Positions 16,829-26,432 of a DNA stretch of 36,905 bases are shown here, piece by piece. The notes below the pieces were generated by a model, which was not told the DNA's origin, did not search any database, and saw nothing but the letters and a program-made list of their open reading frames with translations. Where the stretch lies: positions 1-36,905 of the forward strand of contig JABMRT010000032.1 in the NCBI GenBank assembly GCA_013202295.1. The letters are read 5' to 3'. The stretch is from Candidatus Zhuqueibacterota bacterium (GTDB lineage Bacteria; Zhuqueibacterota; QNDG01; JABMRT01). The position numbers and the translations under genes were made by a program. Numbering within the stretch: position 1 is the first letter of the stretch; the number at the start of each line of letters is the position of its first letter.

Positions 16829-17704
16829 TTAAGGGTTATTAAGTATCATATATTCAAATCGGGCAGTGACTTCCAAATACGCTTCGGGAAAGTCTTCCGG
16901 AAGCGGTTTAAACGGCGCGGAATACAGTACCGCGTTTTCGCTTGTAGCAATCAGGGATTTCTCTCCCAGTGCGTTAATCAAATCGGGTCCCACAAGCTGT
17001 CCATCCGGCATAATTCGAAATCGAATGAGATTGCTGCCACCAATGCCCATGCGTGTATAAATGGGCGGTGGAAAAATATTCTTTTCTATCCGCCTCTTCA
17101 AATCCAGAAGATAGGGTCCATATTCCCAGGCATAGGTATTAAAACTGAGGCCACCCAAATCGTCCGCGCTGGAACTTTGCTGTTGATATAACGGCCGACT
17201 TGCTGCATTTGATGCCGTGGCGTTAGATGCAAGGAGCTGTTCACGGCTGAATCCTGATCGCACTGTGCTTTTTCTCTCAGAAGCAGATAGAGTTACTTTC
17301 TCTTCAGAATCTTCAGCGCCATTGTCCTGATCCTGTGAAGGAGAGGGATTTTTTTGCATCTGAGATGGAAGTGCTGTTTCCAGGTTTTTATTGGGTGTCT
17401 GCCCATTTGAAAAAGGTAAATTGGATTGTTGAAAGTTCTCAGAATGCAGATCCGATGCCATGGCATTTTGATCCGAAAGAAAATCCACCTGATCTGGCTC
17501 CTTATCCGTGTTGGATTTGGATTCGATAATTTCAAAGGCAAGCGGTGGTCTGTGGCTCATGGATTCCTGTTCCGGTAAACGGAAAACGATATACCTTCCC
17601 CAATCGGTATAAAACAACAGGAACAATAGATGGAGAAGCAGCGATATTGCCACAGTCCAGTACAATCGATGTTCCCTTAAGGATTGACGGATGTGTAAAT
17701 CCAA
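16829..17704 (-). CDS. tonB: TonB-family energy transducer
   Basis: A 291-residue envelope protein. The N-terminal membrane helix (about 15-33) carries Ser21-x3-His25, the SxxxH arrangement essential in E. coli TonB. A long polar linker rich in Ser, Gln, Asn and Asp follows (about 55-185), less Pro-rich than classical TonB. The C-terminal domain (about 195-291; YLLDLKRRIEKNIFPPP, then RFRIMPDGQLVGPDLI) matches the TonB C-terminal fold, so it should contact TonB boxes of outer-membrane transporters. The start overlaps the end of cutA by 28 bp and exbB follows at once. Annotation as TolA is possible but less likely given the C-terminal motif. Confidence 0.88.
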   Translation of the reverse strand: MDLHIRQSLREHRLYWTVAISLLLHLLFLLFYTDWGRYIVFRLPEQESMSHRPPLAFEIIESKSNTDKEPDQVDFLSDQNAMASDLHSENFQQSNLPFSNGQTPNKNLETALPSQMQKNPSPSQDQDNGAEDSEEKVTLSASERKSTVRSGFSREQLLASNATASNAASRPLYQQQSSSADDLGGLSFNTYAWEYGPYLLDLKRRIEKNIFPPPIYTRMGIGGSNLIRFRIMPDGQLVGPDLINALGEKSLIATSENAVLYSAPFKPLPEDFPEAYLEVTARFEYMILNNP

Positions 17705-18015
17705 TTCAAATACTCCTCGGAACCTCGATTTATAGAAAGGGCAATAATTTCCGGCAATTCATAGGAATGCAGTTCTATAATCCGCTTCTCAAGTGCCTTA
17801 AATTTATTCCGGCGGGTTTTCATAACCATCATAACTTCCTGTTCATGCTGCACGGCATTCTTCCACCAGTAAATCGATTTCACGCCAGGAACCAGGTTTA
17901 CACATGCGACCAGTTTCTCGGTCACAAGTGCTTCGGCCATCTTCTCGGCTTCAGTTGGATTGGGGGCCGTCGAAAGCACAAATATATACCCCGCCCATTT
18001 AGGTTTAATAATCAT
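17677..18015 (-). CDS. cutA: CutA1-family divalent-cation tolerance protein
   Basis: Small trimeric PII-like-fold protein, 112 residues, the usual length. Hallmarks are STAPNPTEAEKMAEALV, LVACVNLVPGVKSIYWW and the C-terminal SYELPEIIALSI then YLNWI. Originally linked to copper tolerance; the biochemical role is still debated. It is the first gene of the minus-strand cluster and overlaps tonB by 28 bp. It diverges from the gene at 18207 across a 191-bp gap in which I see no clear promoter. Confidence 0.93.
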   Translation of the reverse strand: MIIKPKWAGYIFVLSTAPNPTEAEKMAEALVTEKLVACVNLVPGVKSIYWWKNAVQHEQEVMMVMKTRRNKFKALEKRIIELHSYELPEIIALSINRGSEEYLNWIYTSVNP

Positions 18016-18206
18016 ATTGTTTTAGCTTTCGCTATTCACCATTTTAGACGCCATTTCTGTCCCTGTATCATACATAAATTTCTTTTTTTAAACAAGTGGA
18101 ACCATAATTCAGTTTCATTTTTAATTTGGAATCTTAAATTGAGGGAACGCTGTTATGGGTTCATCGTAAAATGGATGACGCTAATTTTTAATTTTTTGGA
18201 GCATGC

Positions 18207-19130
18207 ATGCGTTTCCTTGGCTTTTCCATTCTTCTGTCTTTAATAGTACACCTGCTACTCGCTCTTATAATCCATCAATTGGAAAAGCTCTATACTATCC
18301 CATATTCTTTAAATGACATTACACTTATGATATTAGACAACAAAAAATATCAGGATATTCCACAAGAATTTAACAGGCCGTATATTCCTCCAGATCAGTT
18401 ACATCATGATGTCCCTGTTCCCACTGAGGCGACTATCCCAAGTCAAAATGGCAACGAAACTGTATGGGATTCATTGATTGAGGATCGCGCTCGTGATTAT
18501 GCATTTCTCCATCACCCTGTTGAGACTGAGAATGACGGTATTATTCCAGATTCACTCCGTTCATCAATTCTGCATTCCCTTCACTCAATGCACATTATGC
18601 AGGAAGATCCGATAGATACATATATCCGAAAGCGGAACTTGGGAACAGAACCTTTCTTGTTTAATTTTAGTGACTTGGTGCCCAACAATACGGAGAAAGT
18701 TCAAAAGAAATTGAGGCTGGATTTCATCCCCACTGAAGGTCAAATCAGAGCTCTCAATCATCTATTCGAAAAGGGTGCAATGCAGGATACCGACCTTTAC
18801 CCGATCCTAAATACTGAAGATTTTAAAACGTATGACATGTATCGAAATGAAATGGACCGGATTGTGAGTAAAGGCCTTGTATCAAAAGAGAAAGTATCTC
18901 CTGAACAATTGTTTATACTCTTTTTTGTACCTATTGAAATGAACTCAAAAAATAAGAAAAATCCGGAGTATCGCTATGAACCGCTTTTCTCGAAAAAAAC
19001 ATTGATCGATTTTCTGCAGGCACGACACTATATACTTCAACAAGCGAGAGAAAGTGCAGAAACGGACTCAATTAAAATAAATAGTCAAATGAAAGATATT
19101 TCCAAAAAACTTTCGATTTTATTGGATTAA
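18207..19130 (+). CDS. Membrane-anchored protein of unknown function with TonB-like SxxxH helix
   Basis: 307 residues, no domain recognised. One N-terminal membrane helix (about 4-23) contains Ser11-x3-His15, the same spacing as in the neighbouring TonB-like protein and E. coli TonB. The rest is hydrophilic with acidic and basic patches and a Lys/Glu-rich C-terminal helix, and should lie in the periplasm if it is inserted like TonB. There is no TonB C-terminal domain. ATG 18207 is preceded by TTGGAG. It diverges from cutA-tonB-exbB and ends 5 bp from the convergent SDR gene. A partner of the ExbB channel is a reasonable inference from the helix pattern and location; no function is claimed. 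Confidence 0.75.
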   Translation: MRFLGFSILLSLIVHLLLALIIHQLEKLYTIPYSLNDITLMILDNKKYQDIPQEFNRPYIPPDQLHHDVPVPTEATIPSQNGNETVWDSLIEDRARDYAFLHHPVETENDGIIPDSLRSSILHSLHSMHIMQEDPIDTYIRKRNLGTEPFLFNFSDLVPNNTEKVQKKLRLDFIPTEGQIRALNHLFEKGAMQDTDLYPILNTEDFKTYDMYRNEMDRIVSKGLVSKEKVSPEQLFILFFVPIEMNSKNKKNPEYRYEPLFSKKTLIDFLQARHYILQQARESAETDSIKINSQMKDISKKLSILLD

Positions 19131-19135
19131 TCGGA

Positions 19136-20125
19136 TTATAACCAACCTTGCTGCACATACCAGTCGTATGTTCTTTTAATTGCTGTATTTAAATCATATG
19201 ATGGTTTAAATTGGATTTCTTTCCCGGCTTGACTTGAATCGCAAATCCAGAAGCGCTCTCTGAACTCTTTCACTTTATCCCAATTAATAATATCAGGCTT
19301 GTGTGTGATACGGGAAACAGCCTCTCGTATCAAAGCGATCGCAGCAAACATCCAGATTGGAATATGAATTTTAAATGCTTTTTTCCCCATCACTTCAGCC
19401 ACAATATTATTGAAGTGCTCCAAATTTATCTTTTGTTCGGTTGCGAGAAAGTAGGTTTTGCCAATGGATTGATCCGATTCAGCGGCTTGAATCAATCCGT
19501 TGACCAGATCTTCAACAAAGATGAAACTGGCATATTGGGGCTTCCAGCCGAGAACGGGTTTCGTTCCGAATTTTATTGCCTTGAAAATCTTCAGCATATC
19601 CCGATCTCTTGGGCCAAACACACTCGGTGGTCGCGCAATGGTCACCGGCAGTCGATCTGCATAAGAAAGAACAACTCTTTCGGCATCCAGCTTGCTCTTT
19701 CCGTATAGAGTAAGTGGATGGGACGCATCGCTCTCCTTTACTGGAGTACCGTCCTGTGATGGCCCTGATGCAGCCTGAGAAGAAACGAATAGGAATCTTT
19801 TTAAATTTGATTGATTTGATAATGCGGCCTCAAGCAGATTTTTTGTGGCGACCACATTGGCTGCATGAAACGCCTTTTGATCGAATGCTTTTGTTGCTCC
19901 AGCTAAATGAAAGATCATATTGGAATCTTGAACCGGTTTGAGAAGAGTATCAATATTGCCCAAATCGGCATGAATAACTTCAATATTGAGATGTTGAATC
20001 CATCGAAGATCACTGGTGTTTCTTACAAGGCATCTGACATGAATCTTTTCACGGCATAGAGCTTCTAATAGATGGCTTCCAATAAAGCCATTCGCGCCTG
20101 TGACCAATGCTGTTTTCATCTTCAT
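19136..20125 (-). CDS. NAD(P)-dependent epimerase/dehydratase (extended SDR)
   Basis: 329 residues. The Rossmann nucleotide-binding motif TGANGFIGSHL (9-19) fits the extended SDR GxxGxxG. The catalytic Ser is in FVSSQAAS (115/116) and the YxxxK pair is Tyr141-Lys145 (YGKSK). The style resembles 3-beta-hydroxysteroid dehydrogenase, dihydroflavonol-reductase-like and nucleoside-diphosphate-sugar epimerases; substrate not predictable. A candidate promoter lies about 50 bp upstream. It is not part of the che operon, which ends 130 bp upstream on the same strand. Confidence 0.9.
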   Translation of the reverse strand: MKMKTALVTGANGFIGSHLLEALCREKIHVRCLVRNTSDLRWIQHLNIEVIHADLGNIDTLLKPVQDSNMIFHLAGATKAFDQKAFHAANVVATKNLLEAALSNQSNLKRFLFVSSQAASGPSQDGTPVKESDASHPLTLYGKSKLDAERVVLSYADRLPVTIARPPSVFGPRDRDMLKIFKAIKFGTKPVLGWKPQYASFIFVEDLVNGLIQAAESDQSIGKTYFLATEQKINLEHFNNIVAEVMGKKAFKIHIPIWMFAAIALIREAVSRITHKPDIINWDKVKEFRERFWICDSSQAGKEIQFKPSYDLNTAIKRTYDWYVQQGWL

Positions 20126-20174
20126 TTTGGTAATTTTATGCTTTTTATTGTTGAACTGGTTTTACCGACACAAC

Positions 20175-20203
20175 AAAATACAATATATGCTTTAATTTTT
20201 CAA
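20175..20203 (-). promoter_or_regulatory. Candidate sigma-70 promoter for the SDR gene
   Basis: On the minus strand TTGAAA (20203-20198) and TATTTT (20180-20175) are spaced by 17 bp, about 50 bp before the ATG at 20125. It lies in the gap after the last che-operon gene. The match is fair and the region is AT-rich, so it may be chance. Confidence 0.4.
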
Positions 20204-20255
20204 GATAAATGAAAGTATAGAGAAGATTTATAAAGATTGCTGGATTAAGAAAATA

Positions 20256-21347
20256 CTAATTCGGTAAATAGATAGAAATCAGACGACCACTGGAATCTGC
20301 CTTTTCAATGCTAAAAAATCCTTCATGATCATGAATTATGGAATAGACCGCAGAATATCTGAGCGATAACTCACTGTCATCAGAGGGAATAAATAAACCT
20401 TCTTGAATTTCGGAATCCTTTGGATCGTACATCCTGCCATCTGTCACCGTAATAGCTAAATAAGATGAAGCAGGATCGGTTTTTTGTTGTTTAAGCAAAT
20501 CTTTTGAAGGCATACTTTGTTTGACTTCAATGATGATATCAAATCCGCCTGGTGAAGATTCATAAGCATTAAAAAGAAGATTATATATCGTCAAATAAAG
20601 TTCACCCGGATCACCGACGACAATGAATGGCTCATCCTCAAGCGCATGGAAAGAATATTTTGCGGAACCTTTTGTTAAATCATCCATCTCATTGATCACT
20701 TCATCAATAAGATCTCTGAGTTTCACAGATTTTCGAATTGGATTTTCCGTATTGGTATAGGTATGATACTGTGTAACCGATTGATAAAGGCCATCAATAA
20801 TAGATTGAATCTGTGAAATGTCCACATTCGGTATATTGAGTTGATCCTGACAGAATTTTAACCTTTCAAGCAGACTTTCGGATAACACCGCACCGACTTT
20901 CCCAATACTACTTAAATGAACAGTCCTCTCAAGAATCTGTTGATATCGCTTATTCTGCAGCTCAAAGACTTTTCGACTCAGTTGGTTTTGTACCCTTGTC
21001 GCGATTTCAACCAAATTAAAAGGCTTTGTGATGTAATCTACAGCACCAAGTTCAAATCCTCGAATTTTATCCTCAACAGCCGTTTTAGCGGTTAGAAACA
21101 TAACAGGAATATCTTTGGTTTCCTCCTCAGCCTTGAGAAGCTCACAAACCTCATATCCATCTGTACCAGGCATCATGACATCAAGTAAAATAAGATCGGG
21201 ATGATACTGAATAGCAGCTTTAAATCCCTCAAATCCATCTTCTGCGGTAATCACATTATATTTTTGTTTTTCAAGATAATGCGTCAGTAGGCGAATATTT
21301 GCCGGCGTATCATCCACCGTCAATATGGTCATCTTTTCAGGATTCAT
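20256..21347 (-). CDS. Response regulator receiver fused to a degenerate histidine-kinase core (pseudokinase)
   Basis: 363 residues from ATG 21347, which is 1 bp after the TAA of the hybrid kinase gene, so it is coupled. A longer in-frame start at 21449 would lie entirely inside the upstream gene and adds unrelated sequence. REC domain (about 6-125) is intact: DD at 12-13, phospho-acceptor Asp56 in LILLDVMMP, Lys in YITKPF. A HisKA-like segment (LSSIGKVGAVLSES, 145-158) aligns with the usual xxSIGxLAAGVAHE box but has Ser156 where the phospho-His should be. In the ATPase part the N-box (NLLFNAYESS) survives, while the G1 box (VTDGRMYDP) and the GTGLGL G2 box are lost. It probably acts as a phosphorylated adaptor or sensor rather than a kinase (inference). 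Confidence 0.85.
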   Translation of the reverse strand: MNPEKMTILTVDDTPANIRLLTHYLEKQKYNVITAEDGFEGFKAAIQYHPDLILLDVMMPGTDGYEVCELLKAEEETKDIPVMFLTAKTAVEDKIRGFELGAVDYITKPFNLVEIATRVQNQLSRKVFELQNKRYQQILERTVHLSSIGKVGAVLSESLLERLKFCQDQLNIPNVDISQIQSIIDGLYQSVTQYHTYTNTENPIRKSVKLRDLIDEVINEMDDLTKGSAKYSFHALEDEPFIVVGDPGELYLTIYNLLFNAYESSPGGFDIIIEVKQSMPSKDLLKQQKTDPASSYLAITVTDGRMYDPKDSEIQEGLFIPSDDSELSLRYSAVYSIIHDHEGFFSIEKADSSGRLISIYLPN

Positions 21348-21348
21348 A

Positions 21349-24300
21349 TTATTTAGTAATTGTTTTATATTCCTTCGTGAGTGTTTTAGCCAGAACGTGA
21401 ATTTTATCCCAGTCTCCATCACGCCCGGCATTCTCAATATCACCGCCAATCACGGAGAATTGGGGAAATCCATATGACCCACCAGTTCCCTTCAGTGAAT
21501 GGCCAAAACGTGTAACCTCGTCTAATTCTTTGTCTTTAATATCTTTTTCAAATTTGCCAAGACGCTCGCCAAGATCTGATATAAAAAATTCTGTCAGTTC
21601 AGCCATCATCGGATCAATTTCATCCGCAGTGCTCTGACTCTTGACTCCTGATTCTTTTTCTATCGTCTTCTTGATTTTAGTAACTTCCTTTTTGGGACTT
21701 TCATCCTTTTGTATATATTTCTGCAGGACTTCAGCCAATTTTTCACGATTTACAGGTTTGGCAAGATAATCTGTACATCCTGCATTCAAAGTTTTCTTGC
21801 GATGTTCTTTCATTGCATGAGCCGTTAACGCGATAATTGGCAGCTTTTCATACTTTTCCTGTTTTCGAATTTCCCGAGTTGCTGTAAACCCATCCATTAT
21901 CGGCATTTCCATATCCATTAATACAATATCATAATGGCTCTTGTCAATCAGATTCAGTACTTCTTTACCCGTTATTGCGAGATCGACAGTGTATCCCAAA
22001 CGATCCAATACGTGTTTCATCAGTTTTTGACCAGATGGATCATCCTCAGCCAATAGAATATGACCTTTCGCTTGAGACACTTCTTTCTTCTGAAGTTGCA
22101 CTGTCGGTTTTTTCTTTTCTACAAGTTGATTGAGCTGTGTAAGCAGAGTTTCAGGGGTTTCCTGGGTTTTTTGGAGAAGAAGTTCATAATGCTCGCTAAG
22201 TTTTGATCTATCACTGGCTGTTAATTCTTTTCCTGTATAAATGACCACAGGAATATCTTTTGTTTTCTCAGATGATTTCAATTTTAATAAAACGTCAAAA
22301 CCATCTACACCCGGCATAAGTAAATCAAGAATCACAAGTGAAACGTTGTTGCTACGTTCTAGATAATCTATTGCGGGACGTCCATTGTCAAATGTTTTTA
22401 CTTTAACTCCTTCGCGTGCAAGAAGTCTTTCAAAGAGTACGAGCACCGTTTTATCATCATCCACAACGAGCACTTCTTTATTTTTATCCTTTGCAAAACC
22501 AATCGAACGATGTAACGTTTCTAAAATCATCTGCTCCTTGGCTGGTTTTTCAACGTATTCAACCGCACCGAGACTGAATGCTTTTTTCTGATTGGATAAA
22601 ACAGAACAAACAATGACCGGAATGCTTCTGGTTAGTGTACCATTTTTCAACGCACGTAGCACTTCCCATCCATCCATTTTACCTGGTAGAAGAATCTCGA
22701 GAATAATCGCATGTGGACGATAAAATTTCGCTTTAAGCAATCCATCTTCGCCACTTGTGGCTGTCTCTACAACGTATCCATCTCTTTCGAGATATTTCTT
22801 TATAAGTGTAGTGGTTGAGGCATTGTCCTCAATGAGAAGAACGGTTGGAGGTTTTCCATCTTCGCCTTCTTCACGGACCTGACCGGTAATTTCATCTAGC
22901 TTGGAAAGAATAGTAAGTTCATCTTTGGAATGTACTTCATCATCTACTTCTTCTTCACTTCGTGGTAACGGATGTTCTTTACGAATTTCAGCGGCCATGG
23001 CACGCTCAGAAATTATTTTTACCGGTATCTCAAATGAAAAAACGCTTCCCCTGCCTTGCTCAGACTCAAACCAGATTCTACCGTCAAGGAGCTCGACCAT
23101 TTGCTTGCAGAGCGTTAATCCCAATCCCGTACCGCCAAAACGCCGTGTAATCGAAGCATCCGCCTGTGTAAACGATTCAAAGATAGTGGATGATTTCTCA
23201 GGCGGAATGCCAACACCTGTATCTTCAATATGAACAACAAGAGTCCCCTGCGTGCTTTTGGTTGACCCAACCTGTACAATAATTTTTACCTTGCCTTCTT
23301 CTGTGAACTTAATTGCATTTCCTAAAAGATTGACCATGATCTGACGAATTTTTGTACGGTCACTTTCAATTAAAGGAAGCACTTTTACATTGGTTTCCAC
23401 TTCAAATTTCAGACCTCGATCCAGCACACGAGGACGTTGGAGCTGGGCCACGCTTTCAACCATCTCCTGGAGATCGAATTCTAGCATCTCCACTTCCATT
23501 CGACCTGTTTCGACTTTGGCGAGATCAAGAATCTGGTTGATAATATGCAATAATTCTTCACCGTTTAATTTGATGGTTTGGGCAAAGTCACCTAATTCCT
23601 CAGGTAGATTTTCCTGAAGCAACAGATCTGAAAACCCAATAATGCTGTTCATTGGTGTACGGATTTCATGACTCATGTTAGCTAAAAACTCACTTTTTGC
23701 CCGGCTGGCAGCTTCAGCCATCTGCACATTTCGCTTTTCACTTTCGTAGAGCTGTGCATTTTCAAGGGCCATGGCAATTTGATCTGCCAAGGTCTTCATC
23801 ATCGCACTGTCTTCTTCATCAAATCCATTGATCCGTTCACTTGCAAGATGAAGTACACCCACCAGATTGTTACCCTTTTGTATGGGTACAGCCAGTTCAG
23901 ACTGACTTTCTTTAATAAGCGGTTTTACACCTTTATCATCCAAAATATTCTTACAGATTACCACATCACCACTTGAAATAGCCTTGCCAATCAAACCCTT
24001 ATTCTGTTTCATTCTCAGTTTGTTCGGTATCTGTTTTGAATAAGGCCCGGCCTTCGCCTGCATAAACAGATCATTTTCTTTTTCATCCAGACGCATCAAA
24101 ACAATCTGACAATTTTCATATTCTGAGCTTATCGAATCAACAATTTTCTCGCTCAATTTTGTACTATCCAGCGTGGATGAGGCTTTTTGCGCAACCTCAT
24201 TGATTAAGGATAACTGACGCGTTCTCCGCCGCTCTGTTTGCATTAAACGGGCGTTTTCCAGGGCCACACCCACTTGCCCAGCGAGGATTGTTAAAATTCT

Positions 24301-25311
24301 TAAATGGGCATCGATAAATTGATGAAGCCCTCTTTTAAGTAGGACAATGACTCCCAGAGTTTTATCTTCATATTGCATTGGTACAGCAAGCATGGATTCT
24401 TCCGGGGGTTTTTCACCTTTTGGGTAGCTGGCCTTTGGATGTTTAGATACATTGCTGATCATCTCCGGCTTCCCTTTGGCGAAAACCAGTCCTGTGATAT
24501 CCTCACCGACTTGCAGCCTCAAGTCTTCAACTTTTGCACCTTGTTTTTCCTGATCCAGTTTTTGCCCGTAATAAACAGGAATCAGATACCGGCCATTGTC
24601 ATCAATTCTGTAAATCCGGCATTCGTCATAATCAATGAGACGTTTAACACCCACAGCCACAGCTTCTCCAACATCTTCGGGCATCAGGGAACGATTCAGT
24701 TTGTCTGATACCTCATTGATGGTCTCAATCGTCTCAAGGGCTTTTCTAAGTTCCTTGTTTGCTTCTTCTAATTCTTGATTTCGTTGTACCGCGTTCTCAA
24801 ATGTGGAAAAAAGCAAATCGAGAATCTGCATTCTGTCAGAAGTGATAAAATGTTTCTGACCTGCAAAAAATATCTCAATCCCCATTTCCGTAATAGAATT
24901 CCGGCGCAGTTCCTGATTGGCTAAAATATATTGGATACGCGAGATCAGGAATTGTTCACTGTAAGGTTTGGTTACAAAATTATCAGCACCGCTGAGAAGA
25001 CCTCGAATCACATCACGTGGATCAACTAATTGCGTGAGAAGAATAACAGGGATATATTGTAAATTCTCATCTGCGCGAATTTGTCGGCATAATTCATATC
25101 CATCCATTTCAGGCATTAGAATATCACTGATCACAATCGTAGGTTTGTTTTCACGCATGATACGCAGTGCATCCTTGCCATCTTTGGCCACAGTAACGGC
25201 ATAACTGTGTTGCTGAAGAATATGCTTAAGATGGAGTGCCTGTGTTGGACTGTCTTCGACAACCAGTATTTCAACACCAATATTGATATTTTTATATTCA
25301 ATTTGTTTCAC
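21349..25311 (-). CDS. Multidomain hybrid histidine kinase REC-GAF-GAF-HisKA-HATPase-REC-REC-REC-HPt
   Basis: 1320 residues, no membrane segment. Order: REC1 (about 14-130, Asp63); linker helix; GAF1 (about 205-355); GAF2 (about 370-520); HisKA with His548 in MSHEIRTP; HATPase (about 650-765) with intact DTGVGIP and GGTGLGL boxes; REC2 (about 823-940), where Glu872 replaces the phospho-acceptor Asp (LEILLPG); REC3 (about 945-1060, Asp996); REC4 (about 1083-1200, Asp1133); HPt with His1271 in HSLKGTGG. It can therefore hold a whole phosphorelay in one chain. The start is GTG 25311, 8 nt after GAGG and 25 bp after the cheB stop. Position in the che operon suggests cross-talk with CheA or the free HPt. 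Confidence 0.93.
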   Translation of the reverse strand: MKQIEYKNINIGVEILVVEDSPTQALHLKHILQQHSYAVTVAKDGKDALRIMRENKPTIVISDILMPEMDGYELCRQIRADENLQYIPVILLTQLVDPRDVIRGLLSGADNFVTKPYSEQFLISRIQYILANQELRRNSITEMGIEIFFAGQKHFITSDRMQILDLLFSTFENAVQRNQELEEANKELRKALETIETINEVSDKLNRSLMPEDVGEAVAVGVKRLIDYDECRIYRIDDNGRYLIPVYYGQKLDQEKQGAKVEDLRLQVGEDITGLVFAKGKPEMISNVSKHPKASYPKGEKPPEESMLAVPMQYEDKTLGVIVLLKRGLHQFIDAHLRILTILAGQVGVALENARLMQTERRRTRQLSLINEVAQKASSTLDSTKLSEKIVDSISSEYENCQIVLMRLDEKENDLFMQAKAGPYSKQIPNKLRMKQNKGLIGKAISSGDVVICKNILDDKGVKPLIKESQSELAVPIQKGNNLVGVLHLASERINGFDEEDSAMMKTLADQIAMALENAQLYESEKRNVQMAEAASRAKSEFLANMSHEIRTPMNSIIGFSDLLLQENLPEELGDFAQTIKLNGEELLHIINQILDLAKVETGRMEVEMLEFDLQEMVESVAQLQRPRVLDRGLKFEVETNVKVLPLIESDRTKIRQIMVNLLGNAIKFTEEGKVKIIVQVGSTKSTQGTLVVHIEDTGVGIPPEKSSTIFESFTQADASITRRFGGTGLGLTLCKQMVELLDGRIWFESEQGRGSVFSFEIPVKIISERAMAAEIRKEHPLPRSEEEVDDEVHSKDELTILSKLDEITGQVREEGEDGKPPTVLLIEDNASTTTLIKKYLERDGYVVETATSGEDGLLKAKFYRPHAIILEILLPGKMDGWEVLRALKNGTLTRSIPVIVCSVLSNQKKAFSLGAVEYVEKPAKEQMILETLHRSIGFAKDKNKEVLVVDDDKTVLVLFERLLAREGVKVKTFDNGRPAIDYLERSNNVSLVILDLLMPGVDGFDVLLKLKSSEKTKDIPVVIYTGKELTASDRSKLSEHYELLLQKTQETPETLLTQLNQLVEKKKPTVQLQKKEVSQAKGHILLAEDDPSGQKLMKHVLDRLGYTVDLAITGKEVLNLIDKSHYDIVLMDMEMPIMDGFTATREIRKQEKYEKLPIIALTAHAMKEHRKKTLNAGCTDYLAKPVNREKLAEVLQKYIQKDESPKKEVTKIKKTIEKESGVKSQSTADEIDPMMAELTEFFISDLGERLGKFEKDIKDKELDEVTRFGHSLKGTGGSYGFPQFSVIGGDIENAGRDGDWDKIHVLAKTLTKEYKTITK

Positions 25312-25336
25312 GGATTCGTCCTCAATATAAAACGGT

Positions 25337-26410
25337 TTAGGACTCTACATTTTCGGTTTTTATGGTCAGATTTACCAGTTTTTCTGCAATTTGTGTCGAC
25401 GGCAGAACGATAGAGGCGCCACCGATCTTAATGGCTTCCCCTGGCATACCATGAACCACAGAGGTTTCTTTGTCCTGTGCAATTGTTATGGCACCCAGTT
25501 CTTTGAGCAATTTCAATTCATCAGCCCCATCTTTACCCATACCCGTTAACAGGACACCGATGGATTGTTTACCAAGAGTCTTGGCAACAGATTTAAAAAA
25601 GTAAGACACCGAAGGACAGAGGTTTTGTTTGGGTTGTTCATCATTAAGATGTACCTTCAACGACTTGTCAATTCCAAGTTGATATCCATCTGGAGCAAGA
25701 TAGGCACATCCAGGTTTTAGTCTCTCGCCATCTTCTGCAATATTCACAGAATATCCTGTTGTGCGGCTGAGCCATTCAGCCAAACCGGCAAGAAATCCCG
25801 GCGCGATATGTTGTACAATGACAATTGGAATTGGATATTCTTTTGGCATTCCGGAGATAATTGTCTGCAGTACCAAAGGGCCGCCCGTGGATGAACCCAT
25901 TGCAATGAGTTTAATATCCTTGGATGCGCTTATTTTTTCCTGGGTTACTTTTCGTTCTTTATCCTTCTTTGGAACACTTTTTTTACGATCATGTGACCAT
26001 CGTCTGACAACCTTTACACCTGCCATTAGTTTCACTGTTTTTAACAGTTCGGTCACAGAGGCTTCCGAGTCTGGATGCCCCATTCCTCTGGGTTTTTCGA
26101 GTGCAGCGACCGCTCCAGCTTCCATGGTGCGGAAAGTTTTATCAACTTCCTCCGGATTCCAGCTGGCACTGCAAATGACAATCGGCACTGGATATGTTTC
26201 CATGATTGCTCGCGTAGCCTGATATCCATCCATCTTGGGCATATGTATATCCATCGTCACAACATCAGGCTTGGTCAGTGCCACCATCTCAACGGCTTCT
26301 TCACCATCTTTGGCAACACCAACAACTTCGATTTCAGGATCAGAATCCAGAATATATTTCAAATATCCTCGAACGACTGGCGAATCTTCGGTTATTAAAA
26401 CCTTTATCAT
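25337..26410 (-). CDS. cheB: Chemotaxis response regulator protein-glutamate methylesterase CheB
   Basis: Demethylates MCPs and provides adaptation. 357 residues with an N-terminal receiver (Asp54 in TMDIHMP) and a C-terminal methylesterase. The catalytic triad is visible: Ser174 in GSSTGG, His201 in VQHIAPG and Asp294 in GMGKDGAD. The linker (about 125-165) is unusually Lys-rich. It lies 22 bp after cheA. Pairs with the CheR encoded upstream in the same operon. Confidence 0.96.
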   Translation of the reverse strand: MIKVLITEDSPVVRGYLKYILDSDPEIEVVGVAKDGEEAVEMVALTKPDVVTMDIHMPKMDGYQATRAIMETYPVPIVICSASWNPEEVDKTFRTMEAGAVAALEKPRGMGHPDSEASVTELLKTVKLMAGVKVVRRWSHDRKKSVPKKDKERKVTQEKISASKDIKLIAMGSSTGGPLVLQTIISGMPKEYPIPIVIVQHIAPGFLAGLAEWLSRTTGYSVNIAEDGERLKPGCAYLAPDGYQLGIDKSLKVHLNDEQPKQNLCPSVSYFFKSVAKTLGKQSIGVLLTGMGKDGADELKLLKELGAITIAQDKETSVVHGMPGEAIKIGGASIVLPSTQIAEKLVNLTIKTENVES

Positions 26411-26432
26411 CTATGGAACCCTCATGCTTGTC

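Noticed and set aside
17545-18243. 232-residue plus-strand frame antisense to cutA/tonB
   Set aside because: It is antisense to two well-supported genes, has no recognisable family and runs into the true 18207 gene in another frame.
21348-21449. Upstream in-frame extension of the receiver-pseudokinase start to 21449
   Set aside because: It would lie inside the HPt end of the hybrid kinase gene and encode unrelated sequence; ATG 21347 gives the standard receiver start.
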